From assembly GCF_007655135.1 (NCBI RefSeq), contig NC_045128.1:24956811-25020810 (forward strand): a DNA stretch of 64,000 nucleotides, read 5' to 3'. Position 1 is the stretch's first letter. Every line of letters starts with the position of its first letter. Below the pieces are notes generated by a model. The model was not told the origin of the DNA. It ran no database searches and saw nothing but the letters and a program-made list of their open reading frames with translations. Below are positions 45,941 through 58,457 of this stretch, piece by piece. This DNA is from Punica granatum. Lineage: Eukaryota > Streptophyta > Magnoliopsida > Myrtales > Lythraceae. A program made the position numbers and the translations under genes.

Positions 45941-48900
45941 TGTCAGCACTCCATTTTGGCTCACCAGTTCAGGAAACGCCTATCAACAGTAATTCAGATT
46001 ACGACTTGAGCATTAATACAGAAAAGGGCTCGACAGAGCAACAAATTGCTATTCATTCTCAAGTCAACAGAGATAGGCAGATGATTCAAGCATATGACAG
46101 AAGAACATACAGAATCATCCAGCAACATACAGAGCAAACAGACAGCTTAGACAGCATCCAAACCGGCATTTTCAGAATACATCGTCGACAATGCTATTTC
46201 ACTGGTCTGCTTGACCATTAGAAGATAGTCAATATTGAGCTTCAAAAATTTCTCGCGACGTCAAACAAATGAAAAGTTTCTCCGAACGCATTTCGCAGAT
46301 CAACTGCTCCATACAGAGCAATTTCATAATACATACAACTTTTTAGTAGAAGTCCAAAAATGCCAGTTCATCCAAGAAAAGTTAATGCCCGATGTCAGAT
46401 ACAGTCATGTCCAACAATTATGCAGAGCATGATCATTGCTTCAAACTGTCTTTCGGAAGTCATACAGACTCCTTTAATGACTCCCGAACGACAGAACAAG
46501 CATACCTTTCAACGGAAAACCTTATCCGAAGACTGGTCTGATAGAACATCAGCAAACCAAGTTAGCCATGTATTGCCCAAAAAATTGCAGCGGACATATG
46601 CAATTGGACAAATCAGATAGCAATATCTCTTCCAGTTTCCCGAGTGACCTTCGAAGAGTAGAAAAGTCCGTTTTCAATGGAAATTCATAAACGGAGGTCC
46701 TTTTCGTGAAAACTTGACGCCGGATGATTGGTAAACCCAGTGCTACTCATCTCAACGCTCAACGTGAAATCCTCAGAGGGAATCTCACAATCCAACTAGA
46801 CCCTCAGAACACCGTTTTAGGGTTTCAGATGTAATTTTTTAGTCCTTCAAGCCCAGCTCTAAACGAACAGAGATTACAGTGATCTCTGGCTCACCCAAGC
46901 AACTCAGAAAGCATTCTGAGAGATTCGGCTTCGAACTCTTAGGACGTCTCCGGCTTCACATTGACAATACCGGCTTATTGGTCAATAATTCAGTCTGATT
47001 GACAATGCATGTATTTACCATCCCGGCTTAAATCCGAACTTCACCAAACTTCATATCCCACATGTTTTCGACCACCTCTATCCATTTCCGGGCTTATATT
47101 TTAAGTTTGAAATCTCCAACCCATCGGAACAGCCACCACAGAACCGAACCCAGAAAACAGTATTCTCAAGTAAAAAATGGCAACTCGAGTTTCAAGGCCT
47201 TCCGGGTTGGTTTGAGTCGCCAAAACCCACCAAACACCTCCCCACAAAACCCTAAGGTGTCAAGGAGTCAAGAAATCCAAGAAAAACCCATCGGGTCGAT
47301 TTTTCTAACTGTTCTTGAGGTTTTCTTTCTGATCGGGTTGATCCGAGACTCTTTTCACAAAAAACCACTATAGTCACCTCTGGGGGTCAGTTAGGAGTCG
47401 GGAGCCGTTGACCTTGCCTCAAAATTCCATCGGGAGACACCGTGTCGATGTCCGACCCGACTAGTGCCTGACGGGTTTGAAATTCCAGACGTGCTCTGTT
47501 TTTCGTGATCTTTACAAGGCTATACAGTCACCTCCGGGGGTCAGTTAGGAGTCAGGAGCCGCTGACCTTGCCTCAAAATTCCATCGGGAACTTCCGTGGC
47601 GACGTCTGACCCGAATTGTGCCAGTCGGGTCTGTTCAGTGTTCCAGCCGGGTCTGTTCAATGAAAAACAGCTCAAACCCGACCCAACAAAGGTCCAACCC
47701 GACTTCTAACAGTCCCATCCTGCATCCCGGGACTAGGTATGACCATTCCCGACTTAGAGGAGCTAGGACTTTTACATTCTCATTGCGTTTATGGAGTTAT
47801 AAGGGGTTTTATGCATGTTTTATTTCCAAGTTTTAATCTTTATGCAATTTCCATGTTATATCACACGTGTTTATCATCGTTTAACGTGCTAGTATGTCGA
47901 GAAATGTTTAAATCGAAGTCGAGGAAACGATATCGACCCGGAAAAGCCGAGATAACTTTAGGATTAACCTATTAGAGAGGTAACCGAGGGTATTCTTGAC
48001 CTTTTCGGGTCAAGACCGGATTCCCTGCCCCGATTTGAGTTGTTTTCCGAATCTTTATTTTTTCCCAAGTCCATGGAGCCGGTATTGTTTTATCGATTTC
48101 ATAAATAACGTGTTTGTGCATGTTTGTAAGCTTGAATGCCTTTTCCAAACTCTTGGCAATACTAGCTTTGTTAAATACGTGTCATTTATCGTGTTTAACA
48201 TTTGAACATGCGAGAAATAGTCGAAATTAGGTTAAAGAGAATGCTTGAAACCCGGAAAGGGTCAGGGAAACCCACGGCTATTCCCAAGAGGAAAGAGCCG
48301 AGAGTTCTTTGACCTTATTCGGGTTAAGAACGGTCTTTTTATCTCGATGAAATCCATTTCTCGGATTTTGTGCAAATTCCAATTTCAATATCATCGTAAA
48401 CCCCACATGCTAACAACTTTAAAACATTGTTTTTAAAGTAAAAATGCATGAATTCAAATATTAATGACTCTTTCGGGGCCATTTGGATTTCGAGGGTATT
48501 TTGGTCATTTTGACCAAATTATCCTTGACCTTCCTGGACTCGTCTTGGTCAGCGTGCCATGAATTGTTTTCATTAAATTAAGCTTTTCGGGCACTCAGAC
48601 TTCATTCAGTAGATCAATTCATGATCTGTCTGATTAACTGTAACATGCACATTTATTGCATTCAGCATTTAATTTTAAGCTGTAATCCACAAACGGGTTA
48701 ATCGGGACGCTCACATGATTAAACCCACTTGGCACTGATTAGTTTGCATGAGTTAGTAATTAACTGATAACTCGCGTTGATAAGTTGTCAAATGACGTTA
48801 ATGCCCTTTTCAAAACTTGCATTTCCAAAATCCCGAAACATACGGTCCGATGTAGCATGTACGTCTAGAAAGGGCTTATGTGTCTCAACTTGAGTTTTTA

Positions 48901-50495
48901 CCTGATTTCAGGTAACTCAGGTCATGATACAAAAGATCTTTTCAGATCACTTCTGATTAGATCGACTAGTTCTTTGGCTTTTTTCGAGGTTCTTGCACAA
49001 CCATGGACGATCTAGGGAATTGGTCGACACCGGCTATAAGCCGAGGTGGCCCGCATTGCGATATTTCTCTTTTTTGAAAATAATTTTTAAATAAATGGCA
49101 GAATCGTCTTTTCACAATTCAGCGACACCCCTAGGGTTAACTTGACAGAAACACTACAGTATCAAGATAAGAATAGGCTACCTGTTTAGGTGCAGGTTCA
49201 TCTGCAAAGCCTTTTCTTATCCACTGATGAGTTTCTATCATCCTATCGTAGACTCGGGTAACTAGAACGGTTATCTCTGTCACAAATCATGCAAAAATAC
49301 TGATTAACGTTTCACTCGACCTAACCACACATTAGATAATAGTTAGGTGGAACTCTAGGTTCCAAATCTAGAGTCAAAACATGAGTTTGGCTAATTCAGT
49401 GGTGATTCAGTGTCACAATACATAACAACTGTAAAAGCAATCCACACACATGAGATTTGACTCTATTTGTCAAGTTCTCAAAGCAAAGCCGAATGCAAAA
49501 CGATTTGCACGATTGCTTGTTTAGCATATGGTAATAGCTTACAAAATACCCATGGATTAATAAATTGTTAATTCACGTAAACTTGGCAATAACAAACACA
49601 TTGTCTGCAATCTGCATGTTGTTTGTTACTTTTCTGCTATTGCTTGTCCATGCGAGTCGAGCCCGCCCCATAGGATGCATTACACTTAAGGTTCAACGCC
49701 CTAACCATCGATCACGGGGTCCAACGCCCTATTCATTGAGAGCGCTTGAATTTCAATTTTTCGGTGTTTCCCTAAATTCACGATGAGTCGGAGCAGAATA
49801 ATAACCGAAAGTGAATCAACTAGGATTCAATCATTTGTAATTTGTATTTTATTGTTTTTCTGAGAGCATTGTAAGTATTTTACTTTGTACATTCATTCTG
49901 TAAGAATCCCAGTCGGCGAGCGAACGGTCCGAGAGTCGAACTAATCGAATCAGTCCAATGCTTGCCCAGACAAGAGTAATCCCAAGATTTCGCGGTTCCG
50001 ATTCATGCAGGAATTCAAACATCATAGTTTGATGAACTGTAACGCAAGATTGTGAACCGATTCCCCGACACACGGGTCTACTTCTCTCTCGGCTTCTCAG
50101 CCAACATCATTTAGTTCACTGAATTTCCAGTGTCAAAACGTGTAAGTCGAGCGCAGCCTAATTCACGTGGTAAATAAAAACAACAAGCTTAGCAAACCAG
50201 AGTACCGAAAGGGCGTGCAGGATTTATGTCTGCACGTAACATGAACCCCCGAACTCGGACTTTCCAATTCCGCACAGATCAATGCCTTAGCAAAACTAGG
50301 TGTATCTATTACCCCTAGACTCGGGTAACTTACCGGCCCTCGACCTCCTGGTCGTAAAATGGTAAGTGATGACTACTTCTCTCAGGCGTGTCACGTCTGT
50401 CACGCATCTCCACGGGAAGGTGGACACTCCCAAGCAGCGCGATCCAAAAGTGCGCAATACGGGTCCCGACGAGAGAGCACATTAGGGTCCGTACA
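45941..50495 (+). repeat. 5' LTR of element 2 (4555 bp)
   Basis: TGTCAGCACTCC to AGGGTCCGTACA. It contains a two-copy repeat of ~150 bp (about 47370-47600, units starting AGTCACCTC and ending in TGCCTCAAAATTCCATCGGG). Compared with the solo LTR it lacks ~690 bp at about 47010. No gene in it. Confidence 0.83.
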
Positions 50496-50498
50496 ACT

Positions 50499-50516
50499 TG
50501 ACGACTCCACTGGGGA
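50499..50516 (+). promoter_or_regulatory. Primer binding site of element 2 (tRNA-Arg type, one mismatch)
   Basis: TGACGACTCCACTGGGGA, identical to the site of element 1 apart from G to A at the third base, which weakens pairing with the CCA end of the tRNA. Confidence 0.7.
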
Positions 50517-51230
50517 CATACTTGGTGGGCTCAGGCTCGTTCCCGCTTGTTTTGTTTGTTTGTTTATTTACTGCTTTTCGCAATTTCCCGCTTATCTACT
50601 TTACGTACTTTTATTTAAAAGCACTTGCATTGCATATCACGCTAGCACTAGGTACCTATGGGTCGCATCCCACGACCGATTTTAGGCAACCCAGGCTAGA
50701 CAGGGGTTCGAAGTAGGGGTACAGCGCACAGTTCGACTGTTGCTTAGGCCTTGAAAAGAATCCCGCCCGATTTCAAGAAATTGACACCCTTGAGTCGGGG
50801 GCCCCCATCCCTAGGTAGCACGGTCCCTGTAGCACCGAACCATGCATCGTGCTATGTTTCCATGCCAACCTTATACCCCACTCCGGCAACAGTCTATCGA
50901 GTTGGTCTGCGAGTCACTTGAGTCTTTTCCATTTCAAGAGCGGTGTACATGTACCTTGTAATTTTTATTAAGCCGTGGGCATTTATATTTCGCACTCATG
51001 CATCATGCAGTTTTCAAAATAGGGTGTCATTCGCATTGATGAGTCCTAAGCTGATCTTCCTTTCATCTTGCTAAGGGATGTCGTGCTCAGCTTCCTTTCT
51101 ACGCCTCGTCAGAATCACGCCACCACTTGAGCAGATCAGTCACATATGGACCAGCCTACGTCAAATTGACCAATACTATATCACTGCCTTCGTCGGAGAT
51201 GTGCCCATACTCTCCACAGGCCGAGTAGAT
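50517..51230 (+). other. Leader of element 2
   Basis: Non-coding stretch between the primer site and the decayed ORF. It shares blocks with 28457-29050 of element 1, including ATAGGGTGTCATTC and GATGAGTCCTAAG. Confidence 0.55.
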
Positions 51231-52495
51231 TGAAATTTCCTAGGAGCAGCTGTGACGTTCTGGAATCCAACCCATGCAATCTTCAACATCCAGAGTATAG
51301 AGCTCACGCCTACCATTGAGGAGTATCGGACCCTCATTAGCAGGACTGCTGTTTCCCACGGCATTGTGGAGTCTAACCTCCTTACTACTCGATTCGTCTT
51401 AGTCTCGCGCCTACTCAGGGTGCATAGATCTCAGTTGCATGCCGAACTTGCATACTCTAGGGGCACTGGGATAATAACCACGAAACTTCTCTGCTTTATC
51501 GAATCACAAGCACGCGAGGTTCGAGGGGACATTTTTCAAGCAAATTTATGCCATGTAGTTTTTGTCCTTATTTTTGGAACCCTCTTATTCCCTAACGCAG
51601 CCGATCGCACAGACGCAGCTCTGGCTAACGTCATCCTCCAAGTGGTCGGAGGCCGCGGGTACGAGGTAGCCCTAGTGGCTGAGACCATTCGGTCGCTTGA
51701 CCGCGTTACGCGAACAACTAATCGAAGGTTGAGGGGGTCCCTAATCCTTTTGCAAATTTGGCTACAGAGCCACGCAAGCCCCTTCGGCCTCGTGCGCTCA
51801 GTCCTGTTTTTCAACCACTTGGATTCGATCATTTCGCGGTTACTACCTTTAGTGCACGTGGAAGAATGCAAGGTTTCCGAGTGGATCAAAATTTTTCGTG
51901 AAGTATCACCCAAGGGCTTTAAGTGGCGTGTCGCGTGGATGCCACCCGAACCCAGGGCCCTTAGATGCCATGATTTTAACGGAATCCCACTTTTAAGCCA
52001 TGCAGGGTCCACCACTTACTTCCTGTCGTGAGTAATGAGGCAGTTCGGTAGCCTGCAGATAGTCCCCGAGGACACGTCACAGACTAGGTTCGAACACAGT
52101 TAGCGGGAGGATCAGACATCCGTAGATTGCCAAAGTGATATCCAACAGGTCCTATCCGCATGGCGCACCGCGGTCACAGAGCTACCTTACTTTCCCGAGC
52201 ACCTACTCAGGATGAATGGGATTTTCAGGCTACGAAAGAGTACATCCTTCGTTTCTATCGAGGAAGTTCGTCAGTACACGAAGATTTCACCGGCTCTCCA
52301 CAACCAGAGGGTAGCACACCATATGGGGCACCTTCAATTTCGAGCATGGCCGTCCAAGCGAAACTCACTAGCCTCAGGTCCGAGAAGGACCGCCTTCGTT
52401 GGGAGGTCGCCGAGAAAGATGAGCAACTCATCGATCAGCGTCGGCTTCAAAAGGAGCTCCAAAGGGAGCTCGCCCAAGCACGCGCCGAGTTATAG
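51231..52495 (+). pseudogene. Decayed DUF7745-like / Ogre ORF1-like protein with coiled-coil tail
   Basis: The main open part (51252-52031, 259 codons) begins TFWNPTHAIFNIQSIELTPT and includes TIEEYRTL, VVGGRGYEVAL, AETIRSLDRVTR and WRVAWMPPEPRALRC. I recognise this as the plant retroelement-associated domain catalogued as DUF7745, function unknown. In-frame stops occur at 51231 (TGA), 52029 (TGA) and 52101 (TAG), with recognisable sequence continuing past each one (MRQFGSLQ, REDQTSVD). A frameshift near 52200 leads to DEWDFQATKEYILRFYR and a helix-prone tail (RSEKDRLRWEVAEKDEQL, KELQRELAQARAEL) ending at 52495. Element 1 has lost the domain but keeps part of the tail. Confidence 0.6.
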
Positions 52496-53430
52496 AGACG
52501 CGATTAGGAGTTTCCATGTGCGAACGCTACCTTAGAGAGGTCCAAGAAGAGGGCCCGTGGAGGTCCCCACCCATCTTAGGATAGATACTTCCACTAGGCT
52601 TTCGCCTGGAATTGGCGCTTTCCGTGGCAATGGTCACTTGTGCCCCGAGCGCAATGGAAGATCGACTTAAGGATTTATTTTCCAAACTGAATTGTATTTT
52701 AAACTCTTTGAATCAATGCGAATGACAACATTAGCTTTCAAAACTCACGCATCGCATACATTTCATTTATTTATTGTCTTGAGACTACAACGCATTTCTG
52801 CACGACAGGCGAGTCGTGCCAACCTTCGCGGGTAGACCACCTGCGGTCTTCACCTATCCATGGCAGGACTTGTTGTGACTGGAGGCCGTTCATCCCGACC
52901 ACACACCTCGCACGACAGGCGAGTCGTGCAAACCTTCGCGGGCAGGTCACTTGCGGCCTTCACCCTTCCTCCATGGCAAGGCGAGCCGTGGACCGAGGGC
53001 CGACCCGCCTTCCAAGGCGAGACTAACCAACAATAATTTCTTCCTAACAGAGAGCGTCACCGCATGATCGGACGCACATCTCTCCGCGTGACCCCACGCA
53101 TCTACCAACGATCAAGCGTGCCTCATACATGTCCAAGCATGTTCACACCAACTCATGTACGCACGCTCATAGTATCAATGCATGTCTCTCGGCGGTTTCG
53201 CACGACGCCAATCAGGCCAGTTCGTTTCCCTATACTCTTGCATTGAAACGTCGAACAATTCATGCTTCTTCATTTTTTTCCTTTTCCCATCGCAGGAAAT
53301 CCATAACAAGAAGACAGCTTGAATACTGAACCACCACAATTGAGACAACAAACATTTCTCATCCCGTTCCTTGGGATGTCAACACTGAGTTCCTACCCTC
53401 TCTCCACGAACATCACAAGCAAATTAGAGT
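52496..53430 (+). other. Backbone of element 2, first part
   Basis: Non-coding DNA matching about 30840-31340 of element 1 (for example AGGAAATCCATAACAAGAAGA). It contains a ~105-bp direct duplication around CGACAGGCGAGTCGTGC (52803 and 52914). Confidence 0.55.
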
Positions 53431-53499
53431 CACCGCTTTGCAGCGCCCTGCGCTGTTCCTTAGCATTGACCTTTGCTTTAGCATTTCTTGTACTTTTCT

Positions 53500-54010
53500 A
53501 TCGAGCATGCATTTACTGCATTGGGCTTCGGTCCCAGATCGGGCTTTGGTCCCGCATTGGGCTTCGGCCCCACTTTTGGGCTTCTGCCCCGCATCGGGCT
53601 TTAGCCTTGCATTTACCGCATTGGGCTTCGGCCTTGCATTTACTGTATTGGGCTTCGGCCCCACTTGGGTTTCAACCCCGCATCGGGCTTTGGCTGTGCA
53701 TTTACTGCATTGGGCTTCGGCCCTGTATTTACTGCATCGGGCTTCGGCCATACATCGGGCTCCGGCCCCGCATTTACTACATTGGGCTCCGGCCCTGCAT
53801 TGGGCTCCGACCCCGCATTTACTGCATCGGGCTTTGGCTCTGCATCGAACTTCGGCCCTGCGTCGGACCTCGACCCTGCATTTACTACTTTCGGGCCCAG
53901 GCCAAGCTTTTATTGCTTTCGGGCCTCGACCCTGCATTTGCTACTTTTGGGCTCTGGCCCAGTATTTACTGCTTTCAGGTTTTGACACCCGGCATTTACT
54001 ACTTTCAGGC
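53500..54010 (+). repeat. Tandem array C of element 2 (27-bp and shorter units)
   Basis: Units of the form GCATTTACTGCATTGGGCTT plus CGGCCCT, mixed with 15-18 bp versions lacking the TTTACTGCA part, about 22 in total. The 27-bp period keeps frame, giving 9-residue repeats in each plus frame. The last units change to TTTCGGGC and TTTCAGG forms. Confidence 0.8.
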
Positions 54011-54059
54011 TCGTCTGAAATCCAAAATCGACTTGGATTCAAATTCATCCAAGTAATAC

Positions 54060-56585
54060 TTCGAGGAGTAAGTCTAATCCTTTCACTGCAAAGGCCGAAA
54101 GTGACAGCTTCACAAACAGAGCATGACCCAACTCTCGATCGCAGGAGATACCGGCACGATCATACCTCCGATCAAAGAGTGGATCTCATCCACCTGTCCT
54201 CCGCTGTCGCCGCCGACTAAACACTGGGATAACATGCACACTCTTTCTTAAACTCTTTTTTGCTTTAATTTAAATACATTCCCACAAACAGGCTCCCGTC
54301 TAGTTCAAGCACTTCGAAGAGGACATTAGGACAGTCTTTGCGACTCCCTATTAGTTCTGTTGGACCTGTTCGACTTGCCTATCTCATGGGACCCGGCTAC
54401 TCGAGCTTTCCTTAGGACGGCTGCGCATGCCTACTCGCAATTAGGGAAAACGTGCTTATGTGACCCCAGTCACGGTCTAACCACTCTAGAGTGGTGATGA
54501 CCAGATTCCCGGAAACAAATGTCGCCTGCACGCGGCACCCCAGGGGTCTCGGGCAGGACAAAAATGGATTTTCCTATGGGACCACTCCACATTTCTTACC
54601 ACATATTCCCCCCGCATAATCACCTAATGCATTGTCTTCTTTGTCATCCTTCACAAGGGCACATTGACCACAGGCGAAGAGCGATGCATGAGTTCACGCT
54701 TTCTCAAGAACTTGTCTCGGACCCATTCCTTATACTTTGACGAGGGAGGTATCCAACGATGAGGTACCCCTTATGAAGTCGAAGACGAGGACAATCGAGC
54801 GAATCACTCAGCATTTATGCAACCGTCTTCCTTGAACATCCAGTGACTTCAGCAGCGTGCACCCTCAGAGAGGCACATACTGCAAAGAATAGCAAGAGAT
54901 GATCAGAGACATCGCACCAGGCTCCTACCACGGGCCACTTCAACAAATGAAGACTGGGGCATCCTCGTCCAACATTCCACATGGGGCAGTTTGACATTTT
55001 CTTTCTAGACAACATGGGAAATTCACATATAATGCTTGCAAAGGCAAATGACACAGAGTTCGACTTCCGAGTGCATGAGAGTCAAACTTCCAAGAAAGTC
55101 GGTCCTCACAAAATAGGGCTAGCAACACACAATAAGTCTCCATGAGGCGAAGAACACCAAAGCGGCCTCGGCCATCCAAAGTCGAGGAGTTTCAAACAAA
55201 AACACGAGGCACAAAACAAACTCCAGCTGCAAGAAAAAAAACACAGCGAAAAGAAGCGGGAAAAACCAACCAATGAAGAGAGAGAGAAAGAAGCGGGAAA
55301 AACCCGCCAACCAACAAAAGCAAGGCAATGCCGAGGTTCATCAAAAGCACCGGTGCCGCCAATCCAGAGAAATCAACAAACCTCGACAAAAGGGGAGCAG
55401 CAGACACAACTCCTCAACGGAGACAGAAAACAATGCACTCGGAGGTTGAATCCTTCGAACCCTTTGCCCTTGCAAACTCGATAGATAAAAGAATCGAGCC
55501 TGTTAGGTTGAAAACCCATTTTGGGACGGCCTAGGCAAAAGCTAGGGTAAAAGTGAGGCACGACCGGAAACCCTTTGGGGAGGTCATGGCAAAAGGAGAG
55601 CTATTCCCTTTTTGGTTTAGAGGTGCGGCCCCGAGATGGGTGACCGTAGCAAAAGGAGAGCAAAAGGAGAGATAGATAAAATTGCCCCCTAGTTTCTCAC
55701 ACATCATTTGGATAGGGGATCCCTAAGGGAAGTGGCCAAGTTATCTATTCCAACACGATCCCCGATCGACTCTCCAATACCATTCAACCATCCAAGAGAA
55801 AACCTTCCTTAAGTACAATGGGCAACTGAACACGCCATCCAAGCAGTTCGGTACAACCTACACAACAGAATGACGAAGGAAAATAGGGGTACATCTCGCT
55901 GCAGGCGTGAACCCGCGTATCCTTTTAGGCTGGGACAACGTGCTTCCCAAGCTTTCTCTTTTCTCTTTGTCTTTGCATAACTCCAAATGAGTTACAGCCT
56001 CCATTTAACCGGCTACTACAAAGCCAAAATCCCAGGCATTCCTCTCCGGGATCTAGTCATAACACTTTGGAAATGGTCAAACCGAATCAGACAAAATCTG
56101 AACAGAAATCCCCAAGCGGGTTACAAATGCAGTCACCCTACGGCATCCGGATGATAAGGGTCCAAAGCCGACGGGCGTGTCGAACAAACAATAGAACTGC
56201 TAGGGTATCGTCGGGGAAGTCTCGATATGCTCATGCATGACTAACGGGAGCCCCTAGAGGCCTCGTATCTAGGCCTCCGAGAACGAGACTTGCTTGCACT
56301 GTCAAAGCAAAATTCTTCACAGGTTGTTCAGGTGACCCGTGACTGAAGATTAGTGCGTCACAACGACGCTCTTTTTGGTGCTCACCTATGCCTATCACTT
56401 GTTAGTATTTCTCACGTGATCTACCAGTAATGCCAGGATCACAGGTATCACAAGCAAGCAAGAACTACGGCAGACTCTGATTCCCGACCACTCGGGATAC
56501 GTAGGCGCTCCACCCTAGAGCTCGAGTCCTTCAGCACACGTCATCTCGCAAAGCAAAATCCCTCATCGTATAGTCGAGGCATCGC
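54060..56585 (+). other. Backbone of element 2, second part
   Basis: Matches about 31560-33850 of element 1 in order (GGACAGTCT, GGGATCCCTAAGGGAAGTGGCCAAG, ATCCAAGCAGTTCGGTAC). No conserved ORF. Confidence 0.58.
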
Positions 56586-56589
56586 CACC

Positions 56590-56770
56590 AAAAGCACAAA
56601 TGGCCCAACAGCAAATTCGGCATCCGACAAAGTGCATTCGCTCCAGCAACAATGTTGGTCCCCGACAAATCAGAATTCTCAGGGTTTCACACCCACTCCA
56701 CCGCAGTCAGGGTTTACACCCACTTCATTGCATTCAGGTTTCACACCCACATCACTGTAGCCTTAATTCG
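56590..56770 (+). repeat. Short arrays D of element 2
   Basis: Two or three units of the CCAGCAACAA...CCGACAAA type (counterpart of array A of element 1), then about three units of CAGGGTTTCACACCCACTCC plus ACTGCATT type. Confidence 0.6.
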
Positions 56771-56869
56771 AGGAGAAACCTTCAGGATAACACTCCAGCA
56801 TCGTTTGCAACATAGACAAGCACAGTGATGGAGGAAGCACAATGATTCCTTCCACACCTCATGCAACCC

Positions 56870-57140
56870 CCAAGCATTTGCACCTTTTATTTTCTGCAAT
56901 GCACCTTTTAATTGGCGTGCACCTTCTTAGGAATGCTGTGCACCTTTTATTTTCTGCAATGCACTTTTCAATTGGTGTGCACCTTCTCAGGAACGCAGCG
57001 CACCTTTCATTTTCACAATGCACTTTTAATTGGCGTGCACATTCTCAGGAATGCAGTGCACCTTGCAACCCGCCGGGCAAGCGCGCCGCACCTTGCAACC
57101 CGTCGAGCAAGCGCTCGTGCACCTCGCAATCCACTGGGCA
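56870..57140 (+). repeat. Tandem array E of element 2 (~60-bp units)
   Basis: About four units containing GCACCTTTTATTTTCTGCAA, TTCAATTGGTGTGCACCTTC and TCAGGAATGCAG, followed by three shorter GC-rich units (CACCTTGCAACCCGCCGGGC). Open frames through it are artefacts of repetition. Confidence 0.75.
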
Positions 57141-57174
57141 ATGCGCCCCGTGCATATTGCAAACCCCTCGGGTT

Positions 57175-57600
57175 CGTCCCGACTTTTAATTTTTTGTTAG
57201 GGGTCCGTCCCCTCGGGTCCGTCTCGACTTTTAAATTTATGTTAAGGGGTTCGTCCCGACTTTTAAATTTCTGTTCAGGGGTCTATCCTGACTTTTAAAT
57301 TTCTGTTCAAGGGTTCGTCCCCTTGGGTCCGTCCCGACTTTTAAATTTCTGTCAGGGATTCGTCCCTTCGGGTCCGTCTCGACTTTTAAATTTCTGTCAG
57401 GGGTTCGTCCCTTCGGGTCCGTCTCGACTTTTAAATTTCTGTTCAGGAGTCCATCCTGACTTTTAAATTTCTGTCAGGGGTTCGTCCCCTTGGGTCCATC
57501 TCGACTTTTAAATTTCTGTCAGGGATTCGTCCCGACTTTTAAATTTATGCTCAGAGGTCCGTCCCCTCGGGTCCGTCCCGAACTTTACATTTCTTCTCCA
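57175..57600 (+). repeat. Tandem array F of element 2 (~45-bp units)
   Basis: About ten units of GACTTTTAAATTTCTGTCAG followed by GGGTTCGTCCCTTCGGGTCC and GTCTC, including shortened versions. It ends about 145 bp before the 3' LTR. Confidence 0.8.
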
Positions 57601-57730
57601 GGTATAACATCCCCTATATATCCAAAGCAAGAGGAAGAAGAAGGTCATCAGAGGTGCTAAATTGATCATCGCTATCAACTGGGGTGCTTCAGAAAGTCTT
57701 TGGCTACATCCTCTACTTGAGCACGCAGTC

Positions 57731-57744
57731 AAAGAGGGGCAAGC
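57731..57744 (+). promoter_or_regulatory. Probable polypurine tract of element 2
   Basis: AAAGAGGGGCAAGC immediately before TGTCAGCACC; purine-rich except two C residues near the LTR. Confidence 0.6.
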
Positions 57745-58452
57745 TGTCAGCACCCCATTTTGGCTCAACAATTCAGGCAATGCCTATCAACAGTAATTCA
57801 GATTACGACTTGAGCATCGATACATAAGAGGGCTCGATAGAGCAGCAAATTGCTATTCATTCTCAAGTCAATAGAGATAGGCAGATGATACAAGCATATG
57901 ACAGAAGAACATATAGAATCATCCAGCAACATACAGAGCAAATAGATAGCTCAGACAACATCTAAACTGGCATTTTCAGAATAAATCGTTGACAGTGCTA
58001 TTTTCCACTGGTCCGCTCGACCATCAGAAGATAGTCAATATTGGGCTTCAAAAATTCTTCGCGACGTCAAACAGATGAAAAGTGTCTTCGAACACATTTC
58101 GCAAATCAACTGCACCATACAGAGCAATTTCATAATACAGACAACTTTTTAGTGGAAGTTCAAAAATGCCGGTTCATGCAAGAAAAGTTAATGCCCGATG
58201 TTAGATACAGTCATGTCCAACAATTATGCAGAGCATGATCATTGCTTCAAATTGTCTTTCGGAAGTCATACAAACTCCTCTAATGACTCCCGAACGACAG
58301 AACAAACACACCTTTTAATGGAAATTCTTATCCAAAAACTGGTCTGATAGAACATTGGCAAACCAAGTTAGCCATGCATTGCCCAGAAAACTGCAGCGGA
58401 CATATGCAATTGGGCAAATCAGACAGTTATATCTCTTTCAGTTTCCCGAGTG

Positions 58453-58457
58453 ACCTC
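58453..58457. repeat. Target duplication ACCTC, left copy (solo LTR)
   Basis: ACCTC here and at 63981-63985. The 5' LTR of element 2 has GTGACCTTCGAA at the same place. Confidence 0.85.

Noticed and set aside
53319..54220. ORFs of 245 and 260 codons in element 2
   Set aside because: They pass through the 27-bp array; the protein is a 9-residue repeat in each frame and the flanking parts do not match anything in element 1.
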